From contig NW_003108094.1 in assembly GCF_000003605.2 (NCBI RefSeq), positions 15,838 through 51,400 on the forward strand: 35,563 nt of DNA. Direction: 5' to 3'. Position numbers and translations under genes: made by a program. The notes beneath the pieces are model-generated. The model made no database searches. It worked only from the letters and a program-made list of their open reading frames with translations, and was not told the origin of the DNA. Positions 11,359 to 22,660 of this stretch are shown here, piece after piece; position 1 is the first letter of the stretch, and every line of letters starts with the position of its first letter. The DNA comes from Saccoglossus kowalevskii (Eukaryota; Hemichordata; Enteropneusta; Harrimaniidae).

Positions 11359-11521
11359 ATGGCGAGACAAAAAGTACAACCTCCTCCGCCGCCTCCTCCT
11401 CTGGGAAATAAAAAGGAAACTCGCGGGAATACGAAGGACGAGAGGAGAAAGCTCACAGCCGAAGACACGTCGAAGAAACCTATCCTGGCGGTCTATCCTG
11501 TCTATCTCGGCGTCTTTCTCG
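11359..11521 (+). CDS. coiled-coil gene, exon 1: cytosolic tail and first half of membrane helix
   Basis: ATG in the context ACCGTTATGG. It encodes MARQKVQ, seven prolines, a Lys/Arg-rich segment (KKETRGNTKDERRK) and KKPILAVYPVYLGVFL, ending with the first base of a Gly codon. No competing in-frame start is needed. Transcription start is upstream and not determined. Confidence 0.75.
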
Positions 11522-12027
11522 GTATGTAAAACGGTGTCACATCTCACTACCATGATAAATTGTATATATTTTCTCTGTATGCAATGAATTTGCTGATTTC
11601 GATTTGGGATCGGTCGGAGTAATCATAGATGAACCTGTATTCATGGTCCCCATCTTGTTGCAGCAGCGACACACGGCGATAAACGAAACGAGTATAGGAC
11701 ATTATAATGTTGTTATATTGTACTTAAAATGAATGTTTATAATTACATTGTAGTTGTGAACACTTAGAATAGAGCAATTATATCGATTTAAACGAGACTC
11801 GCCTTACATGGACAACTTGCCAAATGTAATTAGCAACGCAGTATTTTCCACCTGTTCAAACTCTTTACACTCTATACCTAATCAAGGGGACCTGTGAATT
11901 AATGTGTAATTATGTAAGGATCGCAGTGACATGGTCATTTGTGCATCTGTGGCACAGTTTGAAGTTTATAAAGTGAATGCACTATAAGATATTTGTCAGA
12001 TATTCGTTACAGATGCATGCATTGTAG

Positions 12028-12065
<38 letters not shown>

Positions 12066-15000
12066 GGTCTAACGTAGCCCACATTTTATTTTTTAAAACA
12101 AAATCGCAACAAATTGGAAGATTTTTTGATATTTTTTAGAGAAAAATATAGCATTTGTTTATATGTTTGGTCAAACACAGTGCACATCCACCCCATTTTA
12201 CTATGACAAGATATATGTTGGTGTTTGAGTGGGCAGCCGATGGTCGATGCAAATATCTTCCACTTTGACAGTGCCATGAGTTCACACGTGGTCCAGGGCA
12301 TTGACTAACGTTTATAAAGAACGGGGTAAAACTACCGCCCTCTAGCGACAAAGCACTGAATTATGTATTTGTATCTATGAGAGAATGTGGCTCGCAACAA
12401 AACTTGGTTTGGTTCGTGTGCGTTGTCTTTTCTGGATCCGTACATCACAACTTGATATATTACGATATTCACAGGGGAATGTATAGCGCCGTACCATTTC
12501 AAATTATCCAGATATTAAAACACATTGCATTGCCAGCTGATTCAATATTTGAAGAAAAACAATGTATAAACATTACACGCATAAATTCAGTAGCAATGTA
12601 CCAAATTGACGTTGGCCATATGTCTGGTACAATACAACAATTACAATTATGTCAAGCACTGTATGCCTGCTCTCACATGTAAATATTTTGCTACATAACG
12701 GGTAATATACCAGTCACGACGCATGTTATTCTATTTAAAATGAAGATGGCGTATCGGGATGACGTCACACCTCTATCTGCCTTTCAGTTTGAAATAAGAC
12801 TTGTGCGCATGCGCTTCAAATTTTCTGTACGCACATGTTTATATGCGTTCAACAATATATCTGTCTGCTACCATGACAAGGCTTTTATTCGACGATAAAT
12901 CGTACTCTATTAATCTTCTTAAGTTTCTTATAAAATTCACTTAATGCTCAAAAATACTCAGATATTTATTCAAATTACTAATTTCAATTAGGACCGAAAC
13001 GACTTATTCATGAGGTCAAAGTATTTTTTTTTTAAATTCGCAAATCACACAATTACGAAAATTGTATACTGACCAAATAAGTGTTGATACCCAGCTGTAA
13101 GTTATATATATCAATATTTAATAGTAAATTATTTATATTATTATTTTAATTATTTCCCAAATTTCATTTTTTTTTTTGTAGTTGTCTGCGAGAGCCCGCA
13201 TATCTGAACAACTCAATAGACATCTCGTCCAACTTTCACAAACTTCAACAATCAATCAATCAGACATGGGTTTATATACAGCGTGGTTTGCCTTAGAAGC
13301 TTCCGCGCGAATGATGGCATAATGACAAACCTGGTTATTTGAGATCACACGAACGAGATATTCTATAGAGATGGTTCAGATTCTAAAAATTGAACTGGGA
13401 AAATAAATTAGAAAAAATATGACTAATATAAAAAAAGATGATACAAAAATGAACCATAAAAAGGGAAAGCCCAACTAACTGGCAACTAAGCTGCGGTCTG
13501 CTTCTCATTTCGACTTTACACTTTTATAAACAGACTAAAGCTGCACACAGTGTTATACATTTTACAAGGGCTATATCATTTCTTATAGGGGTGACAGCTT
13601 ACGAATATACACTCTAACACAGGTTGTGGAATCCTTCCCGAAAAACTAAAATAAGTTCTTCTCTTTGTTAAGACAAGGTTTTTTGACACTCTCTAATTAC
13701 TCTGAAATACTTGAAAGTAACGCTTCACATAACAGATACATATGGTTTAGTTCAATCTCACAACATTTCAAGGCTCAATGCTGAATCCAGCCGTGGACCC
13801 ACAAAATAAATTAATAACTGTAGATGAGGTGTACTGGGGTCTCTCAAACAAAATACTTTATACGAGACCCGATCGACTACATCCTTTGTAATATGTGTAT
13901 TACATATACTAGGTTTAGTTACAACATTGGTTAGTTAGGAACGAAGATCAATGTGTGAAGGTGTTTTTGGGTGGAATTGCAAATGTGAGAAAATTTAAAA
14001 AAAATATCTAAACTACCTAGTATACCTCTAAATACTCGTGGTTACGGCGACGCTTCCCATAACATGTCGTGGCACAACTTAGGTTACATCTCCAAGTTGG
14101 GACATGGTGTCAAAAAATATTACCAATAATGTGTATATGTTTTCTTTCAGGTATAATAGCGATATGTCTGCAGTTCATGCGACCCCAGGTCAACAACTAT
14201 TACCCATCGACTGAGCTGATGGATACAGTACAGAAATTGACCGAGAAACTGGAATATTTTCACGTCACGTACAGTCGAGAATTAGAACACTTCCATCAAC
14301 GCATCCACACGATAGATACCCGGATGAAAGATATCGACAAGGTGACACAGGAACAGTTGGAGAAATACGACAACAAACTACTAAACGCTCGGGGTGAGAT
14401 GGCGGAGAGTGCAATACAGATCAAACATTACATCGGGATAGTTAATGAGTTGGAAAGTATGGTGACGTCATCGCGAAGTATGATTCAGTCGAGTAACGGC
14501 GGGAAAATCGCGAATCACGAAATCGAGATTCTGCGCAATGGGCTAGAGATATTGAACGAGAATATTGCGATAGAAAAATCAGCCGTAGTTTCTAAGATGA
14601 AAAAGTTGACAAGGGATGGCAGACGCGATCGGGATAAAATCGATCATCTCAGCGAATCCCTGGAAACCATGACAACCTCTATTGTGACTGAAATAAGAAT
14701 TATTAATAATTCTTTAATTGACGTGAAAGATATGGTGTCGCGAGGGAAATCAGAGTGTGTGTCGATGATAAATAAATCAGTGTCCCAGTTTAATGACGAT
14801 GGTACTTCCCTGGAGAACACCGTGAATCGGACTGCACGCAAGATGGCACAGCAAGAAGATTCTTTACAAGCGATCCAAAATACAGTTGACGGAATTGCGC
14901 GAGAATTGAATAATTACGTGTCTCTCATAAAATTTAAAAACGAAACTGAAATTTTGAAATCAGAATTACAAATTATTACCAATGATCTAAGTAAAAAGTC

Positions 15001-17131
15001 AATGGGATTGAACGAAAATATAGGAATCGATAAAAGCGCTCAGCTCAATTGTCGAAATTTGCACGCTACTGTACAAAGACTAAAAGTAGCTGTGCACAAT
15101 CTGCAAAACGATCTAATAGATTCTCGTGCCTCCTGGGAAAACATGAATATCACTGTGACGTCAGTATTAGCTTGCTTATCAGAGAACCGGAAATCCGGTC
15201 AGGAAAACATGATGCTTCTCCTGAAAAAGTTGCAGAAGAAATTTCTGAACTATAGAGGGCAGCAGACATATCTGCAGAGCCATGTGTCAAATATGACGGA
15301 TGATATAAAGAAACTGTCAGAAGAACGGAAACTTTGGAATTATTTTATTGATGCAAGGATGAATTCTCTACAGGACAGTTTACAATATCAAAATGTTTCA
15401 ATTTTCAATATGGTCGCAATGGAAATAAAACGGGTTCAGAATCTAGTGAGTTTTCGCGACGCGTTGTCTCGGAGCCCTATGGGTGAGTGTAACACAAGTG
15501 GAGACATGGATGCAAAAAACATCGACGCACTGACTGATCAGTTCCGCACGTTGTTGGAATTCAAAATCGGAGTTTTGCAAGCACAGCTAGATGGAATCCG
15601 AGAAAATATGGGTTATGTTGGTCACCATGGCGACTCAATATATGACACAAAGAATTTCGTCGAATTCATAAAGTTCACCTTGAGAAGTCAACTTGATTCC
15701 ATTCGTCGTGAGATGATAACGAAACAAGCAAAGTTCGAGCAGGAAAATGCACAATACCTCGAAGCTAGGCTACGAATGTTAGAAAATGAGGTGTCATCTC
15801 TGAAAAGCGACGCCAGTGTGGTTAACCCGGTTCAGCGAGGTGACGACACATGTGACAGTGACGTCATTGGCTACGTTGAGTCCAGGCTGAACTTGCTAAG
15901 AAGCCAAATGCAGATTCTGGGCACGGAGCTAGAAACACAAAAGTCGAAAACGAACGAGAACTGGAAAATACACGTACTGCAATGGCAGCTGGAGCAAGCC
16001 AATTCAATGTTACTTGAACACGAACGGCGACTGAATAAAACAGCGCAATCCATCAATAAGTTCAAAAAGGTCGATAACACGTATTCTGCGAACTTATCGC
16101 GTGAAGATTTGGATGGAATGACAAATTGCCATCAGAAATCTGTTGAATTTGAGCACTACTTGATGTCCGCAGATGAGCGTATGGACAAACAGGCAAAGCA
16201 CATCAGTGAAACGTTGCGAGTAGAATCGGACAACTTAAATCAATATATTGCATTTTACAACGGTTTGCGTGACGGGGAGCTGCGAGGCGTACGCAAATCT
16301 CTAGATAATCACGACCAAGTAATACATGTTTTGCAAGAACAACTTTCGCAACGTGAAAAAGCGCCGAGTTTTCTGGGTTTTATTCATCAGCAAGAGTGTC
16401 ATAGTATGATGTCACAGGTGTATGAGCTGGCGGATAAATACGAAGAGGTGGAAAGCGACTTAAAAAAAATGTACGATTTCCAACGATTTCTCGAGTTTCT
16501 ACACCAATCAGACTACGAGACTATGTCAGCGAGGACATCAGAACTCGTTCATCAGCACGATGTGTTGGCAAAACTCGTTGAAGAACAAAAAGAAAACCAA
16601 GCGCTGTTGACAGAGAACATCAATTATTTGTTGCATGAGCAAGGAAGGAAAACTGCAGAGATCATGAAGAAGTTGAAAACAGTAATAGAAAACAACAAAG
16701 TGCGTGCGAATAACGAAGTTGCTTTTGTAAATCATACCATAAGTATGCTAATTAGGGACTTAAAGAAAAATGTGAGAAAACAAGAGAAAATGATAAATCA
16801 ACTACAGAAACAAAATGCTCATAACAGCAAGAGTTTGGAGAATTTATTGAGAAATAACCCGACAAGCGATGTAAATACATCAAAGGTGTCACGAAAAAAA
16901 TCCAAATCCACTAAAATAAAAACATTAGATTCTAAACCTGGCAACATAGAAATTGAAACGCAACACCTAACGAATTTGGAAACTAATGCGCATATGAAGG
17001 TACTAGCGAGAAATGACACCGACAAAAGTTTGCCGCCATATTTATTGAACAACGAGTTAGAAAGTGTCGCTTCGGTCAAACATAATACAACCAAGACCAG
17101 TAAAGAGAATGTCCGCCATGACTCGCCTTAG
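11359..17131 (+). CDS. type II transmembrane coiled-coil glycoprotein, 1047 aa, family not recognised
   Basis: Joining 11359-11521 to 14151-17131 (donor G|GTATGT, acceptor TTTCTTTCAG) gives 3144 bp, exactly 1047 residues plus stop. The join completes a Gly codon in the middle of a membrane segment, which supports it. Residues 1-40 are basic with seven prolines (8-14). Residues 42-63 (ILAVYPVYLGVFLGIIAICL and two more) form a membrane helix. The rest is heptad-rich coiled coil with scattered Cys, internal repeats and 14 N-X-S/T sequons. Positive charges before the helix and sequons only after it imply a type II topology with the coiled coil in the ER/Golgi lumen or outside the cell. The architecture recalls CKAP4/CLIMP-63 or GPP130-like Golgi proteins, but I see no family motif, so function is unassigned. 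A start at 14069 would read through intron and lose the cytosolic tail. Confidence 0.8.
11522..14150 (+). other. 2.6-kb intron of coiled-coil gene
   Basis: GTATGT donor and TTTCTTTCAG acceptor. It contains a (GTT)n microsatellite at 12027-12066 and no supported exon. The 101-codon open frame at 12377-12682 has no recognisable domain and is treated as chance. An enhancer role is possible but nothing specific is visible. Confidence 0.6.
12027..12066 (+). repeat. (GTT)n microsatellite
   Basis: About 13 uninterrupted GTT units. Confidence 0.95.
14151..17131 (+). CDS. coiled-coil gene, exon 2: rest of membrane helix and lumenal coiled coil
   Basis: A 2981-bp exon, unusually long and uninterrupted compared with its neighbours. 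It starts GIIAICLQFMRPQVNNYY and ends with TAG at 17129-17131. Sequons include NNS, NKS, NRT, NET, NIT, NMT, NVS, NTS, NKT, NLS, NHT, NTS, NDT and NTT in order. The last 120 residues lose heptads and become Lys/Thr/Ser-rich. Confidence 0.85.
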
Positions 17132-17660
17132 TCTCCAACCGATATGTGCTAGTAGATCCAGGATGCATTAGATCTCACTTCAAGTTGATTAGATACTGTA
17201 GGTCATTCTGCGATTGTTGACATGCTCTACATAGATTATGTAAGGGCTTCCTTAACTCTAGCATTGCAACCCTTGTGGAACATTAACTATGTAAATATGC
17301 TATGTTCGTGTCGATTCGGCATCGGCATTGAGATATTACAAACTATGTAAATATGTTCGTGTGTGTTCGTGTATGTTCGGCCTTACATGCGGGTTGGTCA
17401 GCTAAATCAAATGGAGGCTACTGTGGACGAGTTCCGGTTTTCGACAGACGCGAGATTTTGACACTGGATTAAAATATGTTTTTCGTGTAAACTCTTTCTA
17501 TTGTATATTTAACTGGTTTACCACGACAACTGGTACATATTTTCACGTCTACAAAAATGCAATATAAATATATTTTTCATTCACTCAAAACAGTGTGATG
17601 ATTATATGATTATTGTTTTAGCTGTCGAAAAATAAACTATAGTCTGTTCATTCATAATAT
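17132..17660 (+). other. 3'UTR of coiled-coil gene
   Basis: About 520 bp to a polyA signal. It contains two diverged copies of AACTATGTAAATATG followed by TTCGTGT near 17284 and 17340, suggesting a short local duplication. Confidence 0.5.
17631..17636 (+). terminator. polyA signal AATAAA
   Basis: The first canonical AATAAA after the stop at 17131, followed within 40 bp by a GT-rich stretch (TATTGTGCTTTTGTTG). Likely cleavage is near 17650-17670. Confidence 0.55.
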
Positions 17661-18519
17661 GGTATTGTGCTTTTGTTGTATGTCCCATGTCGTCACGTGA
17701 CTGTTCATCCCACCGGGTGGTGAAGTGTATACAAACGTGAATTCAAATATTTTCTGAACAAATATTAGGTCAAATGTACTCATTTTATTGACCTCGCCGG
17801 GTGATCACTCTACGTAGGTCTTCCACGTGTGTCGTCCACGTTTTCTCGGAATGAAAATGCTCTTACGCCCGTGTGCTGTTTGTACGTTCACGGCAACACA
17901 ATTAAAGTGCGTGTTAGAATTTCTTATTCTTTCTTCGAACGACTTTGATTTTTGTGTCTTAAAAATCAATGCCCGTATGTATACCATGCATGTTAGACCC
18001 ATTGTATATGTCACATGGAACCCGCTTTGGATAATGTGACGACTTCCGATCTTTAATGTAGCTTCTTGACGAATAGCAGAAAAGGACAGACCCACTTTGT
18101 ATTGGAAAATGTCACTTGCATGTCGGAGATGAAATTAAAAACCACTAACTTATTGCTTGCCAATGGGTGCTACTATAAAGAGATAGGTAATTCGGTGTAC
18201 TACATTTAACAGTTCAGACGTATTCATCATGTACATATCACTCCGCTAAGACTTATTCATTATGTTGCCCAAGATGCAAGATGAGGTGTATATACGTACA
18301 TGTATTGTAATTGTCGGCCGCAGTTTCACTTACGGGTCCGAAATGTTGCTTAATTTAATTTAATATCAGATACTTGAGGATTCTGGTAAATTATAAGAAT
18401 ATATTTTGGCCGTAAGTCACGTTGGTGGGTGATCATTAAGTACCGTTGATGGCGTCATAATAAACAAAAAATCCAAGAATTCTATCGGAAAGTTGTATTC
18501 GGTTGTGTGAGGAATGGAG
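17661..18519 (+). other. intergenic, nothing recognised
   Basis: Overlapping open frames at 17827-18039 (+) and 17805-18095 (-) show no recognisable domain and are treated as chance. Confidence 0.45.
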
Positions 18520-18690
18520 CCCTTTAGTCACTGGTAGCATAGTGGTTGTTGCGTCAGACTCGTGATTGGTAGACCCATGTTCAAATCCTACTTCGGGCTG
18601 AACACCAAAAATGGTCGACTCCTACCCTGAGTGAGTGTGTGCCACAGACTCGATGGGACAGCCAATTCAACCTGCAGAGGTTCATTTATT
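18520..18690 (+). mobile_element. tRNA-derived SINE
   Basis: The head carries a pol III A box (TGGTAGCATAGTGG, 18532-18545) and B box (GTTCAAATCC, 18579-18588) at normal tRNA spacing, with the SINE-typical CAGACTCGTGAT in the anticodon arm. An unrelated body follows (CCTACCCTGAGTGAGTG...), which is shared with 7890-7975. It is not a functional tRNA gene, since acceptor-stem pairing is not apparent. Confidence 0.75.
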
Positions 18691-18699
18691 TTATTTATT

Positions 18700-19121
18700 T
18701 ACGCATTTAATGATAACCATTTACATCCAAAAAATATGAATAATTACATAAAACTCTGAAAGTAATCTACCATGGGGTCACAAGTGAAGATGAAGAACAA
18801 TTTCTATTGAATTGCCCAAACTATAACACAGAGAAAACTGCATCAAACAAATTATGACACTACTTTCGTCCAACAATAAAAATATACAGTTCACATATAT
18901 TCTCTGAAGCAAAGATCCTGGCATAATTTTAGAACTTGCCAATTTTTTTACGCAACCAAAAGATTTATTTAACATTTAAATATTAGTTACGTTCTTTTGT
19001 TTTTTTGTACAATATTTTTACATATATCTTGTTATTATTTTAAAATTCTTGTTTGCTGTACTTATCCTATGTAAATATTTTTACACATAGGCAATAAAGT
19101 TATTATTATTTTTATTATTAC

Positions 19122-19197
<76 letters not shown>
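18700..19197 (+). mobile_element. 3' end of a degenerate LINE with microsatellite tail
   Basis: A broken frame around 18771-18857 reads VTSEDEEQFLLNCPNYNTEK, matching the (D/E)DE.HFLL.CP.Y motif common just after the reverse transcriptase of CR1/L2-like non-LTR elements. Further stops interrupt it. The 3' end GCAATAAAGTTATTATT runs into a TTA repeat and then a TAG repeat. The copy is 5'-truncated and inactive. The clade is inferred. Confidence 0.6.
19101..19197 (+). repeat. (TTA)n then (TAG)n compound microsatellite
   Basis: A TTA/ATT run to about 19161 changes in register to TAG units ending at 19197. It forms the tail of the LINE fragment. Confidence 0.9.
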
Positions 19198-19198
<1 letters not shown>

Positions 19199-19275
19199 AT
19201 TTTTAATAAGCAGTTTGACAAGGACAAGTAACGTAAATGAAAGCAATAAAACGTACAACGTTAAGCTTTGGAACC

Positions 19276-20967
19276 CTGCAAGTAGGCCAGTCTCACTGTT
19301 TCTCACCACAAGGGGTTACGATCCCCCCTACCAGTCCCAAAACAGAAATAAAACACACGACAAAGTTTAAAAACTACGTGATAATACTACCAGTTGATTT
19401 ATTCGTGATGAAAAGTGGACATGATTTAAAATGACAGTAGGCGGGTTCAGTGTGTGAAAAAACAATACTTTATTTGAGATTTGACAGTCTCCCGTGACAC
19501 GACGTGGCGGAGCGTACTCAGGCCACCCAACGTAGCTAACTGGAAGCTTGGTGTTTATAGCACCATACCAGCAAAATGTGTGCAGAGAAAAAAAAACACT
19601 GAGAAAACTATCATTGCCACATAATGGTGTGAACTAGTCACGTGGCATTGGAACAACGAAACGAGACGACCAGCCTTAGGATATCGAGATATCCGACCAT
19701 ACATTCATGTTTGTCAAACAATTCACTCTTGCTTCGTGTAGTAGTAGTAGTAGTAAAATGGCAACACACCCCAATTTTAAAATTTTCGGAAAGGCGGCTG
19801 TCTTGAACATTCCTCGGTGTGGATTCTGAACGTGTCAAGAAGCCGATGTCTGAGATGTGAGCCGACTAGCGCTGTTTCGGCGTTTCATATGTTCAGTGCT
19901 TTTCAGGTAAATGTAATGGACATAATAAGCTGTTCGATCGCACAAGTTACACCCGCTTGTTCTTCTGCACTTGTTTTGGTTTCGGAAAAGGTATTTACTA
20001 TATGCATAACTGTGCAAGTAATGTATCCTCGGGGCGGTGCTACGTCACAAGACGTTCCACGTTGCTACGACGCGCACCACTGTACACGCAATTCTATGGG
20101 CTCTGTGCGCGCTGCTGTGGAACGCCGGTCGAGCCGGTGAAAATTCGAGAAAACAACACAAACTCAACTTTGAAGTAATCCCGAACAGCCAAATTTATAT
20201 ATGTTACACATGTAGGGCCAATCTTGTTACACTGTTCAGAGGAGTCTCAACAATCATCCCAAAGTACCATTTTCTGCGAGTTTTGGGCCTTTGTTTTCAC
20301 CGCCGCAGGTTGCCAGGCGGTGAAAATGCCCGGATGTCCGACCCGAGGATATAACAACGGTAAAAAAACAAAGACAAAAATAGTAATAATTACATGTAAA
20401 GTCTTTATTTACGATATTTCCAGGCAATATATAACAGAAAACAATAATTGCGATGACAGAAAACAAATACGACTTACAAATCACGAATAATTTTACTTAA
20501 TAAGTTGAAAATATCGAAACAATACTTAGATGGTGCATATAGGTAAAAAGAGATCTGTTTTACCCTCATGGATGGTGCTAACCTCTGCTGAAGATGCTAT
20601 TATTGTAGGGTCTATGTTTCAATTCATTGTTTAAAATATATACTACGTGTATTACTAATACTATAACAGAATCCGGTTGTGGAGTTTTTGTACTTGGGAG
20701 AATGAGGTTACCCTTTGCCACAACTATCTCCAGGTCACCCTTGGGCAATGTGTAGTACCTGTCAGCCTTTGGTGCCAACTTCCCACATAATAAGTTTGGT
20801 TGAAGTCAGTAAAGGCATACGGTCGTAATTTTTTGCACAAACAGAACCGCATAGGTGGACAATATTTCATGTAAATATGTATATATACGTTTCAGTTTTC
20901 CTTAGCATTTGGCAGGGGGGATCGTAACCTCTTGTAGTGAGAACCAGTGTGACTGGCCTGCCTACAG
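19276..20967. mobile_element. 1.7-kb unit bounded by 57-bp inverted repeats
   Basis: 19276-19332 and 20911-20967 are inverted copies matching at 49 of 57 positions, including GGTTACGATCCCCCCT. They may be the ends of one element or two opposed copies of a smaller repeat. No full transposase is seen inside. Open pieces at 19817-20140 and 20224-20490 (+) and 20578-20787 (-) are fragmentary. No target duplication was found. Confidence 0.5.
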
Positions 20968-22390
20968 CATGCTAAGGTTTCCATAGTAAAGGTTATCAGT
21001 TATATCCGTTAATGTAATTTCGTTTTATTTATTCGTAAATCAAAAATCACTATAACAGAATATAATGTTCCACTGCACGGGAAACGCTATGCGTCGTTGA
21101 CGACTCTGTGAATTGCTTTCTTATTTGGTGTGAATGAAACACTGACCCTTCAGTTCACGCTATTCCAGTTAGTGGCTACGTGACAATAGCGTTACTTTAA
21201 CGACACATTTTATTAGCACCTTAGCACTTATCAGTGTATTGTTTTCTCGCGTGTTTACGTCGTTTCTGCTCGTACAGAGTGGTAACAATGCTCTTTTGAA
21301 AACATGAGTGTGAATAAGAGACTAAAAGACGTGTCGTAGTTGTGTCTTCCAAGTACCAATTATAGTACAATGTACAATTATAGAATACATTTATGTTTGA
21401 CACGGGGGCGCTATACACCCCAAAAATACGGTGACAACGCATCTGTAGGGTAGTGACAATACACACGATCGTATATACACCTTCCCTCAATATTATGCCG
21501 AAGGTTTATCATTATACATATCTTCAATAATATTAATGACTTAAGTTTTTTTTCAAAAAACACGGGAATATATAGTGAACACCAATAAATGCGCATATAA
21601 ATTCACTGGATTCGTTTTAATAATTCATATGAATATGATAGGTCTTTGTCCCATATGGCATGAACAGTTTGTACATGATTTATGGTATAGATTAATTTGC
21701 GCGGGAATCTGTGACCTTTGCCCTATAAACCCCTGTGTTATGCTTGGGAAACCCCGTAGATTATACAATCTGTCACTCCAGCGCTTGAGAGCATCGCCAT
21801 TTTTGTTGTGTTCTCGTTGGGCTTCACGTCTTTATTTTCTTATTTTTAGCTAAAGCCGTGAAATAGGTGAGTGTAACTCTTCCATTTGGTTTTCACGTAT
21901 TTTGTGAGCATTTCTGTTAATTTTAATGGATTGCGCCACACAACTCGTTTCACGAAATTGGATAAACGTGCACTGTGCTGAAGGCGATGGACTGACGACC
22001 CGACCATTTTGAGGAAAATTCAAAACCTGTTTCACGTCATCGTATTATTTGTAGGTAAAACACCTTGTATTCGAAGAAACTTGCGTTAAAAATATCAACA
22101 AACTCGTCACTCCCGGATAGCTTATTTTTTTATCTCAATTTGCTACGTGGCTCTTAACAGAAAAAGAACAAATTCTCGAGTTGCTCACATGTGGCCGTAC
22201 AAACAAAGCGAAGGCAGAGTGATATATGGCGTGGGTTCCACTCTGATTTAGTTTGCCGGGCTATATGCTTGTAAAATACGTTTAAAATTGTTTTTATATA
22301 CATCTCCTATTCATTTAGTTCATCGTTTGGGTTCTTGCATGTTTAAAAATGCGGTGTTGATTTTTTTTAAATTGGTTGACTATTTTCGTT
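20968..22390 (+). other. intergenic, nothing recognised
   Basis: Only short open frames without recognisable domains on either strand. Confidence 0.45.
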
Positions 22391-22660
22391 TTCATTTGTA
22401 GAAACCATGTGATATATCCACGCGGCGGGGAACGCCATGTGACATTGTCCTTTGTATTTACCGGACAAAAGAAAACTCCGCTGCAAATAACGACCGTTTT
22501 TTGTTGCACATTTATTTCCCATCAGTTTGAATTTGGAATAAAATTGTATCGCGTGTTTACGCGCACATAAGTGAAAATGCATTTTTGGCGTAGCGCGTTT
22601 TTGTTAACGATTATTTGGCAGTTTCAGTAAGGGAGTGAAACCAAAATGGCGGATGTAAAA
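22391..22660 (+). promoter_or_regulatory. probable HNRNPR/SYNCRIP promoter and 5' non-coding exon region
   Basis: A locally CpG-rich patch (CACGCGGCGGGGAACGCC near 22418) and a YY1-like AAAATGGCGGAT at 22643-22654 precede the gene. Such motifs are common near starts of housekeeping genes. A possible donor TTTCA|GTAAGG lies at 22627, so a non-coding first exon may end there. The start site itself cannot be read from the sequence. Confidence 0.35.

Noticed and set aside
12027-12066. CRISPR-like direct repeats
   Set aside because: A simple GTT microsatellite in an animal intron, with no spacers.
12377-12682. 101-codon + frame in the coiled-coil gene intron
   Set aside because: No recognisable domain and no exon-like splice signals tied to the neighbouring phases.
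14069-14150. Upstream start for the long coiled-coil open frame (MAQLRLHLQV...)
   Set aside because: A TTTCTTTCAG acceptor at 14150 and the precise membrane-helix completion from exon 11359-11521 show this part is intron read-through.
17805-18095. Overlapping + and - open frames of 70-96 codons
   Set aside because: Both strands open at once with no recognisable motif; chance is more likely.
18520-18600. Functional tRNA gene
   Set aside because: A and B boxes are good, but a paired acceptor stem is not evident and the unit continues into a SINE body shared with 7890.
20020-22450. Shared peptide-like YPRGG in frames near 20030 and 22410
   Set aside because: The similarity spans only about 19 bp of GC-rich DNA (15 matches). 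It may be a repeat trace but is too short to claim.
22644-22654. ATGGCGGAT as the hnRNP R start codon region
   Set aside because: Splicing it to the 23335 exon meets a stop in frame. The family-consistent start is 23343.
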